Shown here: positions 1 through 12,133 of the stretch, in pieces
How the letters are laid out: each line of letters starts with the position of its first letter
Position numbering within the stretch: the stretch's first letter is position 1
Assembly (NCBI GenBank): GCA_902702965.1
Contig: CACRXP010000032.1
Coordinates: 123,539-187,538 of the forward strand
Reading direction: 5' to 3'
Origin: Spirometra erinaceieuropaei
Taxonomy: Eukaryota > Platyhelminthes > Cestoda > Diphyllobothriidea > Diphyllobothriidae
Length of the DNA stretch: 64,000 nt
Position numbers and translations under genes: made by a program
Notes under the pieces: model-generated
Databases searched by the model: none
What the model was told of the DNA's origin: nothing
What the model saw: the letters and a program-made list of their open reading frames with translations, nothing else

Positions 1-59
1 CCAATTTCGATGGCAGTCTACGGCAACGAGTAGAATGGCTCGAAACAGTGAGCGTTAGG

Positions 60-500
60 TACAATAGGGTATCTAACTCATCAAAGGTGTCGGAATTTAC
101 TAATTATTACTAATCACTCGCAAACCGAAACCAATGTGTGGACCCAACACCTATGCTAATAAATAGCAACTTTATGGGACTTAAAAGCACAAAAGATATA
201 TCAAAAAATTTTACGTTGTTTAAAATTGGCAAGCTTTTTAGAAATGCGAAAACGACAAAAATGGTTGTAGTCTTGAAAACTGCATCTCTAAACGTAAATG
301 AAGCTCGTGAGTAAACATGACGGCACAAATAAACTAATTTCCGGAAACAATCTCTTAATGAAGTTTACAGTTAAATGTCCTTTAAGAATTGGTGTAATTT
401 CAGATATGGCGGTTTGCCAACAGCCTACGTACTGAGTACAGATTCCAAAACGGTTTCTCGCGGTTTCGTGATATTCCTTACGATTTGAAATGAAGTCATG
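60..500 (+). repeat. dispersed repeat R2, copy 1
   Basis: Shares the same order of blocks with 1697-2130 at roughly 60-65% by eye: a CTAACTCATnAAAnGTGTCG start, AATCACTCGCAAACCGA, an AATGAAGTTTACAG-like block, then a CGGTTTGYCAAC to GATTCCAAAAC block. Its first block resembles the terminal inverted repeat of the foldback family elsewhere in the window, so it may be an old relative. Confidence 0.6.
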
Positions 501-639
501 AAATGAGTCGCTGTGCAGCTGCTGGTTGGGCTCGAGAGAGATTCTATGAGGCACAACGGAACGAGTGAGTTCCGTAAGAACGATCGGTGAGCGCCCCTAC
601 CATTGTATATTTCCGATCGAAAACCGACGGGGCAACGGG

Positions 640-800
640 GTCGTGGCCCAGTGGTTAGAGGCGTTGACTTCCAAATAACAGGTCGCGAGTTCGAGCCTCA
701 GGTGTTCCACACTTCGGGGCTGGGTATGGCTGGCTGACGATGTCTAATAAGCCAGAAATGGCCATGCTAGTCTCCCTTTGTCGTTAATGCCATATATATA
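640..800 (+). mobile_element. tRNA-derived SINE copy 1
   Basis: The head carries Pol III promoter-like boxes: box A TGGCCCAGTGGTTAGAGGCG and box B GCGAGTTCGAGCCTC. A conserved body follows (GGTATGGCTGGCTGACGA, TAAGCCAGAAATGGCC, AGTCTCCCTTTGTCG), then a TA-rich tail. Related copies are at 37868-38020 (minus), 38145-38320, 38375-38455, 39345-39470, 39618-39790 and 45692-45850 (minus). This copy is the most intact here. Confidence 0.8.
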
Positions 801-959
801 TATACAGGCGAACAATTTCAGAAACTACTCGGCGCAGGACATGGAGTTCAGTCTCCGTGACATGACTTTTTAGGGTGAGAACCAAAATTTCAAAGAACAT
901 TCGATATACATATATCTGGTTTTCTTGTAGAGGCAGGCCGGAATGCTATTCGAACCTAC

Positions 960-1333
960 CAGTTTCAGCCTCAGAAGCAATTAAGGAATGGAGTCCCGTC
1001 TTGTCCGCCTCCTTTACTGCTCCCTTCTTGTCCTCCGCCACCTCCACTGGCAGTCTCGCCTCCTTTTCTTCCACCTCCTCGTCCTCCTCCTCCACCGTCC
1101 CAGTCCTAAAGCCCTGGCAATGTTGAAGGCTCTGAAGTTTAGCCGTCAGACTGCTCAGATCGGCGTGGTACCGGGCGGCGTTGAGAGAGGGCGAGTTGGG
1201 ACCATTGAGAACAGCAGTGGACGCGGAGGAGGAGGAGGAGGGTCGATCAAAGAAGTCGAGATGGGAGCCCGCACCGAAACTGCTAGCGCGACTGAGGGAC
1301 ATCATTGAGGCTAGGGAGATCATGTCCTCGTCG
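960..1333 (-). CDS. EHBP1: EHBP1-like protein, coding exon 4 (residues 176-300, linker); gene continues off the window
   Basis: A 374-nt exon preceded by a strong acceptor (TTTTTATCTTTTTCTAG). It starts with the base that completes the Thr codon of exon 3, giving TDEDMISLASMMS, which matches the EHBP1 signature TDEDMQSLASLMS just after the C2 domain. Beyond it are a Ser-rich stretch, a LSSLTAKLQSLQ amphipathic segment and an acidic run with many Glu, consistent with a disordered linker. The exon ends in phase 1 at a GTAGGT donor (959 downward). The CH and bMERB domains must lie to the left of position 1. The open frame upstream of 1333 is intron read-through, since the phase only fits a start at 1333. 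Confidence 0.85.
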
Positions 1334-1696
1334 CTAGAAAAAGATAAAAACGAGGGGAGTGGGGTCAAGCCAAGGCCCAAAAACTCGTCTCCCAAAGTGT
1401 GTGAATAGTGACTTGGACGTGAACTTGCCTACAGTGAAGTAAGCTTAGTCTGTAACTATGGCTCAGCGTCCAATGGCAAGACAATGTCAAGGCGACCGGT
1501 GGAGGGCGAAAACACGGTGGGCGACATGGCCACACACACACAGAGACACAGTCTCTTTCCAAATTCACACGAATTAAGGATACAGGGCGGCCTTGAACAC
1601 CACACAAAATTCCCGCTAAGGTGTCATCGCAGTCTAACCCACCGGCCAGAGAAATGAGTTATCCTTATCGCTGGCAACGCCCCAAGCCATACAGTT

Positions 1697-2130
1697 AGTG
1701 ACCTAACTCATGAAATGTGTCGAAATTTACGAATGATTGTCAATCACTCGCAAACCGACACCATTTCATGAGTTCAATGTCTATGTTAATTAAGAACAAG
1801 TTTAAAAGAATTAAAAACATAAAAGAGATATTATAGGCTGTGTTGTGGTGTTTAGAAATGTGGATTTATTTTGAAAGGCGCAAATTTTCTAAAACGTCAA
1901 AAATGGCTCCACTTAAGTAAAGTTTGTTTCTAGGTGTACAGAATGTATTCTCATATCAAAAACGTAGCAAATATGAAAGAAGACATAAAATAGCGTCTAA
2001 TAGCGGTGTTTTAGTGAAGTTTACAGCCAAGCGTCGTTTAATAAGTAGTGTAGTATCATACATAACGGTTTGTCAACTGCCTACATTCTGAGTGTAGATT
2101 CCAAAACATTTTTCCGGTGATTCCTGTTTT
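1697..2130 (+). repeat. dispersed repeat R2, copy 2
   Basis: Second copy of the R2 family, in the same orientation as 60-500, lying in intron 3 of the EHBP1-like gene. Includes AATCACTCGCAAACCGACAC and ACTGCCTACATTCTGAGTG. It has no coding capacity. Confidence 0.6.
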
Positions 2131-3539
2131 ATTTAATTTCTCTAAAGTAAATGGGATGGAGTTCAACAAGAGAAGCTGGATTTTGCTTGATTTCGCCGAT
2201 GGGGACGTCATAGGAACAAAAGTTTTTATAAGGTGACATACCATGAGGCTGGTCGGTGCGTAAAAAATTTAAATAGAACTGACAGGCGTGATCGTAGACA
2301 TACCATTTTCTGTTTATAGAGGGAACTTTAATTTCACTAAATTTATTCATACTTATCGTTGGTTTTGGATTACGCTGAGTTTCAGATCAGCCTCGGAATG
2401 TTGCTGAATACTTCATGAGTTTCAGTGTTTTCACCCGATCTTCCATAAAGACAGATTCCGAATTACCCGCCTCTTGAGAACATTAAAATAAGATCATTCT
2501 TGAAGGCATTTACCGAATTAGTGAGTGTTCGGGCACAATTTTTCACAAAGATGATCGTCTGGGTCACATGCGAAGGCTCACTCAAACATCAAACTTGACT
2601 TTCAAGAAAAATGCCTGTCCACTGAACGAAAGTCAGAAACGAATATGCCTTCGATCAACAAGAAAACTTTCCTTAATAAGTTACCTCTTTAGGAAGTCCT
2701 TTATTACTGCACTCCGTTGACGGATCTCTGTGTACTTTGCATTTTTGCACGGTGAGGCCAAGTAAAAATGTAAAACTTTTGTCGGTTTCTTTCACGTTCC
2801 TAGACTATTCTAATATTTTACTACCGTAAGCGCAGGAACATGCCTTTCTCTATACATTGAGGCCATTTTCACTGTTGTTGCTCGCTTCAAGACTCCGTTC
2901 TTCGATTATGAATGCACGTCAGAGCGCCCATATAAATACTGATATTTCACTGAAACTATTAATGTTTTACTCGTCCTATTTCTGAATTAAGTATGCATAG
3001 AAGGCAAGCTATACGACAAGTAGTATTTCATATGTTTAACGCTGGAAATAACCATTCCGTGGTGGTCATTTATGTGACATCAGGTAGAATTTTCCAAACG
3101 GCAAAACAATTGCAGCCCAGTTAAACGAAGGGATCCATATCTGCGTTATTACTGCACTTTAGGGCGCCTAATCGCACACAACTGCTTCTAATTTAACACC
3201 TAGGAAATGATAAAACCTCTGGTTTTGTTAAAATAACCTTTTTTGTTAGCAGGTTGATTACCATGGTTAACATCGAACATAAAATAAAATTTCTAGTCCG
3301 GCTAAATCTGTTTATTAAAATTCTCGCGGTTAAATTGCTATCCTTTCAGTGATAAAGTCGCTCAGATGCCTAACGGGAGTCTAGGACATGCATTAGCATA
3401 GGAAATTGCACGAATATATTCCGACGTCCATTTTCGTTAAAATGTACTGATATTTTACTTGATATAATTACGTAAACACAATTTCTACACAAGAAAAGGG
3501 CATTTCATTGAAGGATGTGGGTGAGCGAATAAAATGCGC
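2131..3539. other. no feature seen (EHBP1 intron 3)
   Basis: AT-rich intronic sequence. No conserved reading frame or recognisable repeat beyond scattered foldback-like words. Confidence 0.5.
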
Positions 3540-3859
3540 AACGTTAAAGGCGTCCGGAAATTCTCCCATCAGATTCCGTTATCAGATTTCATGAGATAGG
3601 TCACGTACTGTAACTTTGAGGTAGCCTGTGATAGTTCAAAAACAAGTCATATTTTCTACCGCTTTGGACAAGAGCATCGTTAAAGCCCGAAAAATCGAGG
3701 GTGATTTCGGCAAAAGTGGGCATAAGCTGCACACAGTCGACACTAAGAAACCTGGAGAGCTACAGGATGGATAAATACGCACTACGAGTCAATATGTCCG
3801 TCTCTAACCTACACGCATACACTCCGGACTTAAATGAGCTTCTTTTCAGTCGTCCGAAA

Positions 3860-4210
3860 AAAAACTAAACTTCGTAAAAAGTGACTAATTATGTAGCATG
3901 ACAACTGCCCATTGATTTCCGATCCCCTGATAAATTCAGTTATATTTTCTGGAAAACACGCACAAAAGTATTTTTACTTGTACGCCTTCCTCTTCCCATT
4001 TTATATTCTAAGAAAGGGTATTCACCAGTTTTTAGAAATTTTCTCAATCCCCGAATAATTTTTTGCCCCACCTACAGTCACGCTGACATTCAGGGCTTCC
4101 AGATCACATGCTGCACACATTCTGCCAGGAGAATGTCACACATTTTTCTATGCTGTAAGGAAGATGTCCTATAGCATTCATAAAATTGTGCAGCAGGCTT
4201 GAATCAGGTT
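3860..4210 (+). repeat. foldback-element fragment (left-arm type)
   Basis: Contains the family blocks in order: AAAAAGTGACTAATTATGTAGCATG, a GATTTCCGAT block, GTTATATTTTCTGGAAAACA, GAAAGGGTATTC, and TTAGAAATTTTCTCAA. The opposite arm is not adjacent. A right-end fragment ending TTTCATGAGATAGGTCACGTACTGTA lies just before it at 3540-3612. Confidence 0.5.
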
Positions 4211-4454
4211 GCATAGATGACATGGTAAGGGTAGGATATGTAACCCCCCCTGGGTGGTTGGTGTGCTTTGTAACGGTTTGTCTGGCAGTAGGTCGATCTG
4301 TCGTACTAACTGCCCGCACGTCGTCTTAAATCCTTGCTAGTTCATGCTAAAACAAGTCCATAATTCTGGAACTTTTACTCCGATTGCTCTGATTGGCTGA
4401 ATTAGTTTGCGTGGGTAGGGACACGGTAATATCAACGCCTCATATTATAGATGG

Positions 4455-4530
4455 CCGTGGCCTTAATTCCGGGGGGATCAGGATTATGTGTAGGGGGATT
4501 AGGATCGAGGGTTAGGGCTGCGGTTGGGGT
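4455..4530 (+). repeat. G-rich TTAGGG-like degenerate tract
   Basis: GGGGGATTAGGATCGAGGG, then TTAGGGCTGCGGTTGGGG. Similar tracts are at 14925-14990 and 62984-63050. They are interstitial and degenerate, not a telomere. Confidence 0.5.
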
Positions 4531-5973
4531 TCATTTCAGGACAGGGGGACATATACCCGACTGGAAATTTATCGTTAGGCCACACGCTCCCATGTTAGCG
4601 TGCTTGACCTCCGAAAGAACTGATTTTGGCACGGTTCAAAGTCAGGTGCTCTGTGGCGGTGGAGCACATCGCGCTGGACCAACCGCTCACATCAGGACAG
4701 TGGAGTAAACACCAAAGGGAAAGGACGCACAAAACGGGTTTATGACGGTCAGAGGTAGTCTTCTGGCTCTTGACTTGCAGGCCAACTTCAAAGAGACGTC
4801 CATGTCTGGTAGATGGAAAAACTCTTGCTTCTCTGAAAACACTTGCACAGGCGCAGGAGACCAATTTACTGTAGACTAGACATCCAAACAATTCGCGAGC
4901 ACACGACCGCTGCCTTCACTTGCCTCAATAAGCTAACATGGCCAGTTCATCAACCACAGCATCTGCGGCGTCTGCGATCGAGAACGAAATACCAGATCCC
5001 CTGTTATTAATTTGTGCCCAGTGGCCTAACTCCGCATTGCGTTTTCATTGCCGTGACGTCAACCTATTCAACCGTCCGTTAAATGATACGCATCGCGCGA
5101 ACGTATTCTACTTAAAATCTGAAGGATGAGTCAATCACCATCAAGTTCTACTGAGTCCTTCGATGAAACCTATAGGGTCCGGCACGCTCCCTGCATCTGG
5201 TCCAGTTCGCCGGCTTATATCAGAATTTCTAAGAATGGTCCATTTGCAAGCGCTAATCTTGACTTCATCGATTATTAGAATTTATCTTAAATACACTTGG
5301 ACAGGTTCCAAGAAACCGATGAATATAATTCTTCAGCTTAGAGTGGGACGATTATATTTCACTGTTATAAACTAATGGCATACAGTCCTGTACAGAGCAT
5401 AGTCTCATATTCGTCCCACGTCGGCTAGAAGTATGTTCCAAAAATGTTGAGAGTACATTCAATATACTTATGGACTTATCGAAGTACTAAGATGGCTAAA
5501 ATGTCACAAATGTACAACTATATGGGAGACACCGATGGTATCCAGATAACTTTAATTAACATTTCATGAGATAGCACATCTACTGTAGTTTATAGCGAGA
5601 CGGACTTTCGCAGCAAAAAAGCGAAAAAGGTCACATTAAGAGAGGGGGGGGTACCGCGGCCCGGATCTCGGACCAAGTTATCCCGCCACACTCTCCTCCT
5701 TTTGCTCATAGACCAGTCAACTGTATGAGAGCGCGTTAGCCAGCTGACAGTGACTGACGCGGCCTTCTGGCCGACGTCTAAGACGTGTCAGCCACACCTG
5801 TTCGTGCGGACTCTGCGCGGCAAGATAGACGCGCGCAGTGAGCCAACCTGATCCCGTCTTGGTCCAACGCATCTGCAGCGTTGTGGGCGACAGGAGGGAG
5901 GGGGTAATAATAAAGAAGCGTTCTTTGAGCAGGATGTTAAACGGCAGTGGATGGGGGGGGGGAGGGGGCTTAC

Positions 5974-6191
5974 GTGGCTTCCCCAGTCCTAAGCATGAGG
6001 CCGTGGAGAGTGAGAAAGAGCACAACAGAGGTCACCTTCTTGGAGGCCAGTCTGAGAGATATTTTGAGGTTGTTCTGCGTGGGCAGACTGGCGGCGAATT
6101 CGGAAACATTCAGTTGGCGAGCCGCAAGAACACGCCGTCGTGTAGTGGCGGAGATCGAGGTCTGTTGAAAGGCCTCCGCCGACATGCCAAC
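5974..6191 (-). CDS. EHBP1: EHBP1-like protein, coding exon 3 (residues 104-176, end of NT-C2 domain)
   Basis: A 218-nt exon, entered in phase 0 after a pyrimidine-rich tract and CAG, and left in phase 2 at a GTAAGC donor (5973 downward). The translation carries TRRRVLAARQLNVSEFA, then LPTQNNLKISLRLASKKV and a hydrophobic strand ending LMLRTGEA. This follows the vertebrate EHBP1 order: GRRKALATSSINMKQYA, MPTQTDVKLKFKPLSKKV, then IFLREGKA. It completes the NT-C2 beta-sandwich. The split last codon (AC plus C) is completed by the first base of exon 4. Confidence 0.88.
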
Positions 6192-6601
6192 CTGCCAGTG
6201 CAAAGGAAAAAGAAAAAATTAATACAACGGAAAGGTGCAACAAGGCTAATAAATGGACGCGGGTTCGGAAGGCAGTTATTTTCGGTCGGATCTCATTTCC
6301 TAGCCGTACCTGCAGTAGACAAGCCCAGGCTAACCTCCAACCACCTTGACCCCCTATCAGGTACGGCTACGAAATAGGATCCTGCCTTATGTTCAAACAA
6401 CATCGTATCTGACTGCTTGTTAAAGCTCCTTATGAGAATACAACATGATCCAATCTGTCGGTACCTTCAAAGAAGAATGCATATTTCCCTTAAATGGAAG
6501 GCAAGCAGCCTTGGACGCGGGTGGGGTTCAAAGTCCTCTTTAATCTCAAAAAAGACTAGTTCAAAGACTCCTTCGCATTGACCCAATCGTGCAAAACTCG
6601 G

Positions 6602-6683
6602 CGCCTCGGTGGGATTCGAACCCACGACAGTAAGGGGAAGGCTTCAGTACAGTCAACGCTCTAACCACCTGAGCTACGAGGCC
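6602..6683 (-). repeat. tRNA-like sequence (pseudo-tRNA or SINE head), left arm of an inverted pair
   Basis: On the minus strand it has a GCCTCG/CGAGGC acceptor helix, a perfect D arm (GCTC-GAGC), box A TAGCTCAGGTGGTTAGAGCG, and a perfect T arm GTGGG-TTCGAAT-CCCAC. The anticodon stem does not pair, so it is probably not a functional tRNA. It lies in EHBP1 intron 2. Confidence 0.6.
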
Positions 6684-6832
6684 CCGCCGGACGACGCGAG
6701 TCTAATCACACTTGGATCAAATTACCCGCCTAACCTACTGCAACGTCTGGAATCCACCAAATCCGATACTGTAAATCTAACTGTCCAAGCCAGATGACTA
6801 CCAGGCTGATGTAACTCGCGTCGTCCGGAGGG

Positions 6833-6914
6833 GCCTCATAGCTCAAGTGGTTAGAGCGTTGGCTGTACACTAAAGCCTTCCCCATACTGCGTGGGTTCGA
6901 AACCCTAGGAGGCG
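6833..6914 (+). repeat. tRNA-like sequence, right arm of an inverted pair
   Basis: Plus-strand relative of 6602-6683 with box A (TAGCTCAAGTGGTTAGAGCG) and box B (GTGGGTTCGAAACCC). The GGCT/AGCC anticodon-stem remnant is better kept here, but the T and acceptor stems are mismatched. With flanking CTCGCGTCGTCCGG it makes the right arm (6815-6914) of an inverted repeat whose left arm is 6602-6700. Confidence 0.6.
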
Positions 6915-7089
6915 TCAAGTTTTTCACAGTTGGGTCAATATTAATTATTAAAAATCTGTCAAAACATCTATGTATTTCAAAGCCGCAATTCGCTACCAAA
7001 TGAGCACGAAAAGGCTATATTTTGTGAATACCTTCAATACAACATTCTGAATTGTAGGGGCGTCGGCAAACAATGGAAGAAAATCATGT

Positions 7090-7292
7090 TATTTAAGTAG
7101 TCATTTTAAAGTGAGATTTCTGCAGGTCCTAGGAAGGAGGCTCATTCGAAGGCCGGCATTCAGGTGTGATCTAAATACCTATTGATTATGCTAGATGGTA
7201 ATATTTATCACAAGATCATCCAATTAGTCCTTTCTAATCGGGATTATATTTTGAAACTTCACCCAACGTCTCATGAGATACACCATCTACTG
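7090..7292 (+). repeat. foldback-element fragment (right end)
   Basis: Ends with the family terminus (TCTCATGAGATACACCATCTACTGTA), preceded by AAGTAGTCATTTT and CATTCGAAGGCCGGCATTC blocks seen in the complete copies. No left arm is recognisable upstream. Confidence 0.55.
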
Positions 7293-9284
7293 TAAAAAGG
7301 GCGTCACCAAATAAGGACAAGATGCATGCCTTATCGTTGAAATGCGATGAAGAAAGTTGTGCAGAAAAAGGAGGCATGAGTAGGGATGAGAGCCGTTCGA
7401 CCGCCAGAACCGGTTCTTTATTTCTCTGGGCTTTCGAAATCGTGAAGGGGTTCATCGTCAGAGATAGGGGCGGCAACAGTAGGAGGGGGGAAGGGTCAAC
7501 TAAACACTCATGACGGCAGCCTCGAGGTGATTGCGCAAGGATCTGTATGCTGGCGTCAGATCGATACACCGATCGGACGAGTTCTCATCCGAGGCCCAGA
7601 CCTAGATCAACACTCGGCTTGTCTTGCTTCTGATGTGGGCTAGTATTTTGGTGGCTGCGAGGTCAAACTCGTGACCCGTTTCAAAGGTGTAGTCAGTCGC
7701 TTGCAGTTATCCGTCATCTCCGTCGTACGGTCGACTTCTGTTCGTGTATACGCGATCCAAGCATGCATTCAGTTTGGCCAAAGTAATTCAATGGACAATT
7801 CAGGCACGAGATACGATACGCGGCAGGCAGGCATGGCTGATCGTTGAAAGGGAGAGGCCACTAATTGGAGACGAGATGACACGCCTGACTGTTTAAATAC
7901 ACTGTAGAAACTTGTGCAGAATCGGCGGCCATGATAGCTATCTGTAGCTACTGTTGGAACAGGAACCTTGACCAGAGTGATACAGCTAACATGTACAACT
8001 GGACTCTTTAGAGGCAAGATTCCGAGGTTCAAGTTCTATCAACAAATCACGGCTGTCAGTGCACTTTTAGGATCCAGGTAAGTCTTGTCGGAAACCCTCG
8101 CATCCACCGCAACGCGGCCGCTTCCAGCCCACTGATCGCACCGGAGGACATCATAAGGCGCGGAAAAAACGGCCTCCAGTCGCTCTCAATGCGACCATAC
8201 TGTTAAACTGCGATGCACCCTCTGTCGAGCATTACTGAAACTGTCAGCAGATAGAAAATAGCATTCAGCAAGAGTACCAACCACTCCTCCCCTGTGAATG
8301 CGCTTCCCGGTCACACATTGGGTTGGCTGGACATCTGCGCATTCAGAACAAAGAATCATGGACAGAGGTTTTTAAGCGTCCGCCTGCCCCTACCCCCTCC
8401 TTGCCTGCTACAACTGTCTTCGAGCACTTAGGCTTCTCATTGGCTTGTTTGGTCAGCCACGTACATGGAAATTAACGCCTCATTCATTGCTTAGGCAGCA
8501 ATTAGGTCGTACCCGATTATAATAGGCCGGCAAGTTGGAAGGGCCCACTTCCCCAACCCAGGAAGCGACTTTGGATCTGCCCTGCTCAACGAAATGGGAA
8601 AGCTCTACGTTCACATTACCGACCCCCTTCCTTCTCTTCAAACGAAGTGAGCCATGGAAAATAAGGACCACAGTAGTACGGGCGTGGAAAATGGTGGCCT
8701 AGCTAACGAACCAGTGACTCACGTTGTGTACATCCTGCTATTTGTCACCTGCTCTATTGTAAGCAGCACGTCGCGATGCCTCAACAGTCTCTGTTTCCGA
8801 CACACAGGCTGCGACGCCTTCGTGCGTGGACTTACCCTTCTCACGGGCGCACTGACAGGGCCAGCCAATTGCAGGCATTCAAGCTGGGCCAATCAGCTTT
8901 CTGGTGCTGACATGTGAATCTGTCAGCCTGTGCGTCTAGATACTTGCGCAGAGACTTGTGGCTTGGTGCAGAATAAACACTGCCTACCGGCTTTGGGGAA
9001 TCCAATCAGCGCATTCCTCACTATGATAAATCGGATGTGCTTGAATCTATCACGACGCGCCAAGGGTTGTGGCCTGAAAGACCCTGAACTGGTGAGGTAA
9101 CTCGGTCCTCAAGGAAGTAGTTTGCGGTGGCTGGAAGATGGGGAATTAGGCTGCAATGGTCCCCCCTCTTACTGCGACCTTTATGGCACTCTCAACATGT
9201 GACCAAGTCGTGTGTGGCACGTGTACACCGCTGTGCCCGCGGCCAGAGCCGATCGTCTTGACATTGTATTAACATTGGAGCGAG
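7293..9284. other. no feature seen (EHBP1 intron 2)
   Basis: Mixed-composition intronic sequence. Open frames up to about 110 codons on both strands have no recognisable domain or splice framework. Confidence 0.45.
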
Positions 9285-9385
9285 ACAGATGCGAGTGCGG
9301 TAGATGCTGCGCAAGTCGGTCTCGCTATAAACTGGTGCTGCGTCCCCTCTGTGAGGTACACGGTGGACAGTGCCACTCACGGCAG
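9285..9385 (+). repeat. R1 repeat, short fragment
   Basis: Only the 3' half is recognisable: GTGCGGTAGATGCTGCGCAA followed by GTCGGTCTCGCTATAAACTGG. Lies in EHBP1 intron 2. Confidence 0.45.
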
Positions 9386-9985
9386 TCAAATTGCCGATCA
9401 GATACTTGGACACAGTTTGACACTGTTAAAGCACGCGCATGTACACCTTTGCCCGCGACAAATGGTACTTGGACTTGGTTGTAAAGGGTTAAGGCCTACC
9501 ACATCTTCGAAACACGCGTTTAAGTGGGCAGAAGTCAGTGTCTGAACTTCCCCAAACCCTAGCAATCGTACTTATTTGATTTGTGCGTTGCCTGCTGACC
9601 GAAGGAGAAGGGTCACATGATGGAAGGCGTCGGAGAAGAAAAGAGGAACAGATTGCAAGGGCACGGTGGTGTTGGGTTGCAGTGTTTTTTAAGGGACTTT
9701 TCATTGGCACACAAACACAGGCAGCCCCAAGAACGGCGCAAACACGCGCAGACAGGCTGAGACTGCTCCACCTGTCAGCGTAGAGGGAGGTGGTGGTGGG
9801 TTCACACGCTGCCTTGAGCGCTCCACACACACGCACAGTAGTCGCGCAGAGGTCAGGGCCCAAAGTGCACCTCTGACTGAGGCAAAAACACCTTGCTCGG
9901 GTTTTCCACGACTAATAAATTAACAACTCTGAGTCGTCGCTGAAAGTGGGCGGGGTGGGGGGGGGATAAAGACAAGCCGACTCAC

Positions 9986-10135
9986 ATCTTCGACTTGGAC
10001 AGTCCACTCCTTTTCCTCGAAGACAAGGTCCTTTTCATTGCGATAGAGCGTGGTAACGATTTCCAAGTTCTCCGGAGCCGACCACGAGAGGGTGAAAGCG
10101 TTCTCCTCGGTCACTGACTTCGTCAAGGTTATCGC
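9986..10135 (-). CDS. EHBP1: EHBP1-like protein, coding exon 2 (residues 54-103, NT-C2 domain)
   Basis: A 150-nt exon of exactly 50 codons, phase 0 at both ends. It lies between a CT-rich tract ending in CAG (acceptor) and a perfect GTGAGT donor. The translation contains SWSAPENLEIVTTLYR and FEEKEWTVQVED, which match the PENIEITVTLF and FEDKEWTF core of the EHBP1 NT-C2 domain. Joined to exon 1, the interval between the TRRGRR strand and PENLEI has the same length as in the vertebrate protein, so no exon is missing between them. An FN3 reading was considered first and dropped. Confidence 0.88.
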
Positions 10136-11017
10136 CTGCGGGGTGGAGGTGGGTGGGGGGAGGGGGAGGATAATAAGACTGAGGACGTTCGGCAGAGACT
10201 GGGGCTAGAAACAGCATAAAAATGAGAGGGATCGATGCCGTAGTAGTGCGAAGTGGCTCAGTGCAGCCTTGAGGCCTCCGCCAACAAAATTTGCATCTAA
10301 AGTGTGGGCTGCAGCTGCCTGAAATGTGAAATACGAGCCTCAACAACGAGATCTGCGACCCAGTTGCTGATGGCATTTTGTGTAGCGGTTGCGCATTTCT
10401 GAAGCAAGGAGGCACACATTGAAACGAGCCCACCAAAGCGTACGACGCTTACTGAAGGGTCCCATCAATGTTAGAAAAAAGAACTCTCTGCGAACGATGC
10501 TACCATCACCACCGTTGACCTACTTACTTGTGTGCTTGGTACGGTTGTGATTATGCCTCATTAAGTCAGCCTCTTTGATGTGGGGGGAAATTTAAGCGGG
10601 GTTTCTTCGGGGATTTTGAGGATGGCTTGCTGGAGCAGTGGTGGCCTGTGTTAGGCATTCCTCAGCGTTGTCATCGGGTTTTGCAGCATGCAACAGGCCA
10701 GTCAGCATGGCAGGTCTCAGTCCCCGCGCTCTGGTAGCACGGTCTTTGCTGGTCTGAGACTGTTTCGCCGTTGGATCCGAAAGCCTACTTATTTCGCAGC
10801 TAACCTTTGTCGGGCAGCCAACAGTTAGGTAAACCCGTCTTCCCTTTGAGGAGGAGGGGGGAGGAGGAGGAGGAGGTAAACTCAAAACCTATCTTGACAC
10901 AGCTCACCAGGAAACAGAAATGATGCTTGGACCTTCTGTACGCAGTCTCCATGGCTGGAGGAGGGAATGGATCGAGCTCTCCCAACCCGCTACTGTAGAT
11001 CTTCATGATGAGAAAGG

Positions 11018-12012
11018 TACAGTGCGTGACCGATCTCATAAAATATTGGCCGAAATTTTGGAATGCGTTTTCGATTAGGAAGGATTACTTAAGTGGATTT
11101 GTTATACTGATTATCATGCAGCATAATCCTATAATATTTCGAACTCGTCGGGATGTCGGCTTTTGAGTGCACTTATTGCCGACCTCCTGTAGAAACCGTA
11201 CATAGTAAAAAGTGATTACTTAATTTTCATGCATTTTTCGCACTGATTTTTGATGGTCTTATAGATTCAAATGTATTTTATAAGAAACACGCACAAACAT
11301 GCTTTCTTTTACTTCTTTGGTAGAAAATCACATTGTCTTCATATTCTGTACCCGAAGAAAGTGAATATTTAGGCTTTAAAAATTTTCTAATTATGAGATT
11401 TTTCGAGACCGTGCGATGTCCTTGCATGCAAGTTCACACATGACCGTTTACTAATGTTCCTGATGAAAAGGACAACACAGTTCGGATCCATTGCAAATTT
11501 TCGCGAACTCTGTGTGGTATGTTCTTAAAGGCATAGAAGAATATGTGATTTTCTTTACGCGAAAAGCATGCACCTTGTAGACTGCAATTGCTAAACGCTG
11601 ATGTAATGGCAGATCAGGCTGGAAATTATTCGGGAATTGGGAAACTTCTCTAAAACCTAAAAACACACTTTATTCAGGCATAAAATATGAAGACAATGTG
11701 ATTTCCTACCAACTGAGCAAAATAATGCATATTTTGTGAATGTTTTCTATGAAATATATTTAAATTTATAAGACCATCGAAAATCAATGGGAAAAATGCG
11801 TGCTACTTAAGTAGTCATTATTTACCAAGTGCGGTTTTTGAAGGAGGCCAAAAAGAAGTGTATTTAAAAGCCGACATCCTGTCGAGTTCTAAATGCTATA
11901 GAATTATGCCGCATGGTGATCAATATTACAACCCCACCTAGGTAATCCTTCCTAATCGGAAACGCATTCGAGAATTTTGGCGAACATTTCATGAAATCGG
12001 TCACGCACTGCA
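11018..12012. mobile_element. foldback (long terminal inverted repeat) element, complete copy D
   Basis: About 995 bp whose two halves are approximate reverse complements. The left end is TACAGTGCGTGACCGATCTC; the right end reads the same on the other strand with mismatches. The arms run through CGAAATTTTGGAATGCG, GGCTTTTGAGTGCACTT, a TACTTAA block and AGAAAATCACATTGTCTTC, to a short unpaired centre near 11450-11560. No transposase is encoded, so it is non-autonomous. It lies in EHBP1 intron 1. Confidence 0.7.
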
Positions 12013-12133
12013 CTTCGAGGTGACGCTGGCGCCAAATGGGCGTCAACAATGTCTCCCGAATCGATACTACCTGACGGGTTTTCTTTATCCTCCCAAAGTG
12101 CCTATGGAACCGACGCGACATCCCCATCGCCAT

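Noticed and set aside
1334..1428. Upstream extension of EHBP1 exon 4 to 1428 or to a TTG start at 1395
   Set aside because: The frame is open and there is an AG at 1429, but the phase does not fit exon 3. The acceptor at 1334 fits phase and family sequence.
6602..6914. Two functional tRNA genes
   Set aside because: D and T arms are good in one copy, but neither has a paired anticodon stem with a proper loop.
9986..10135. Fibronectin type III domain
   Set aside because: The LSWSAPENL segment looks FN3-like, but this exon joins in phase to exons that match EHBP1 on both sides, and its length matches the NT-C2 domain exactly.
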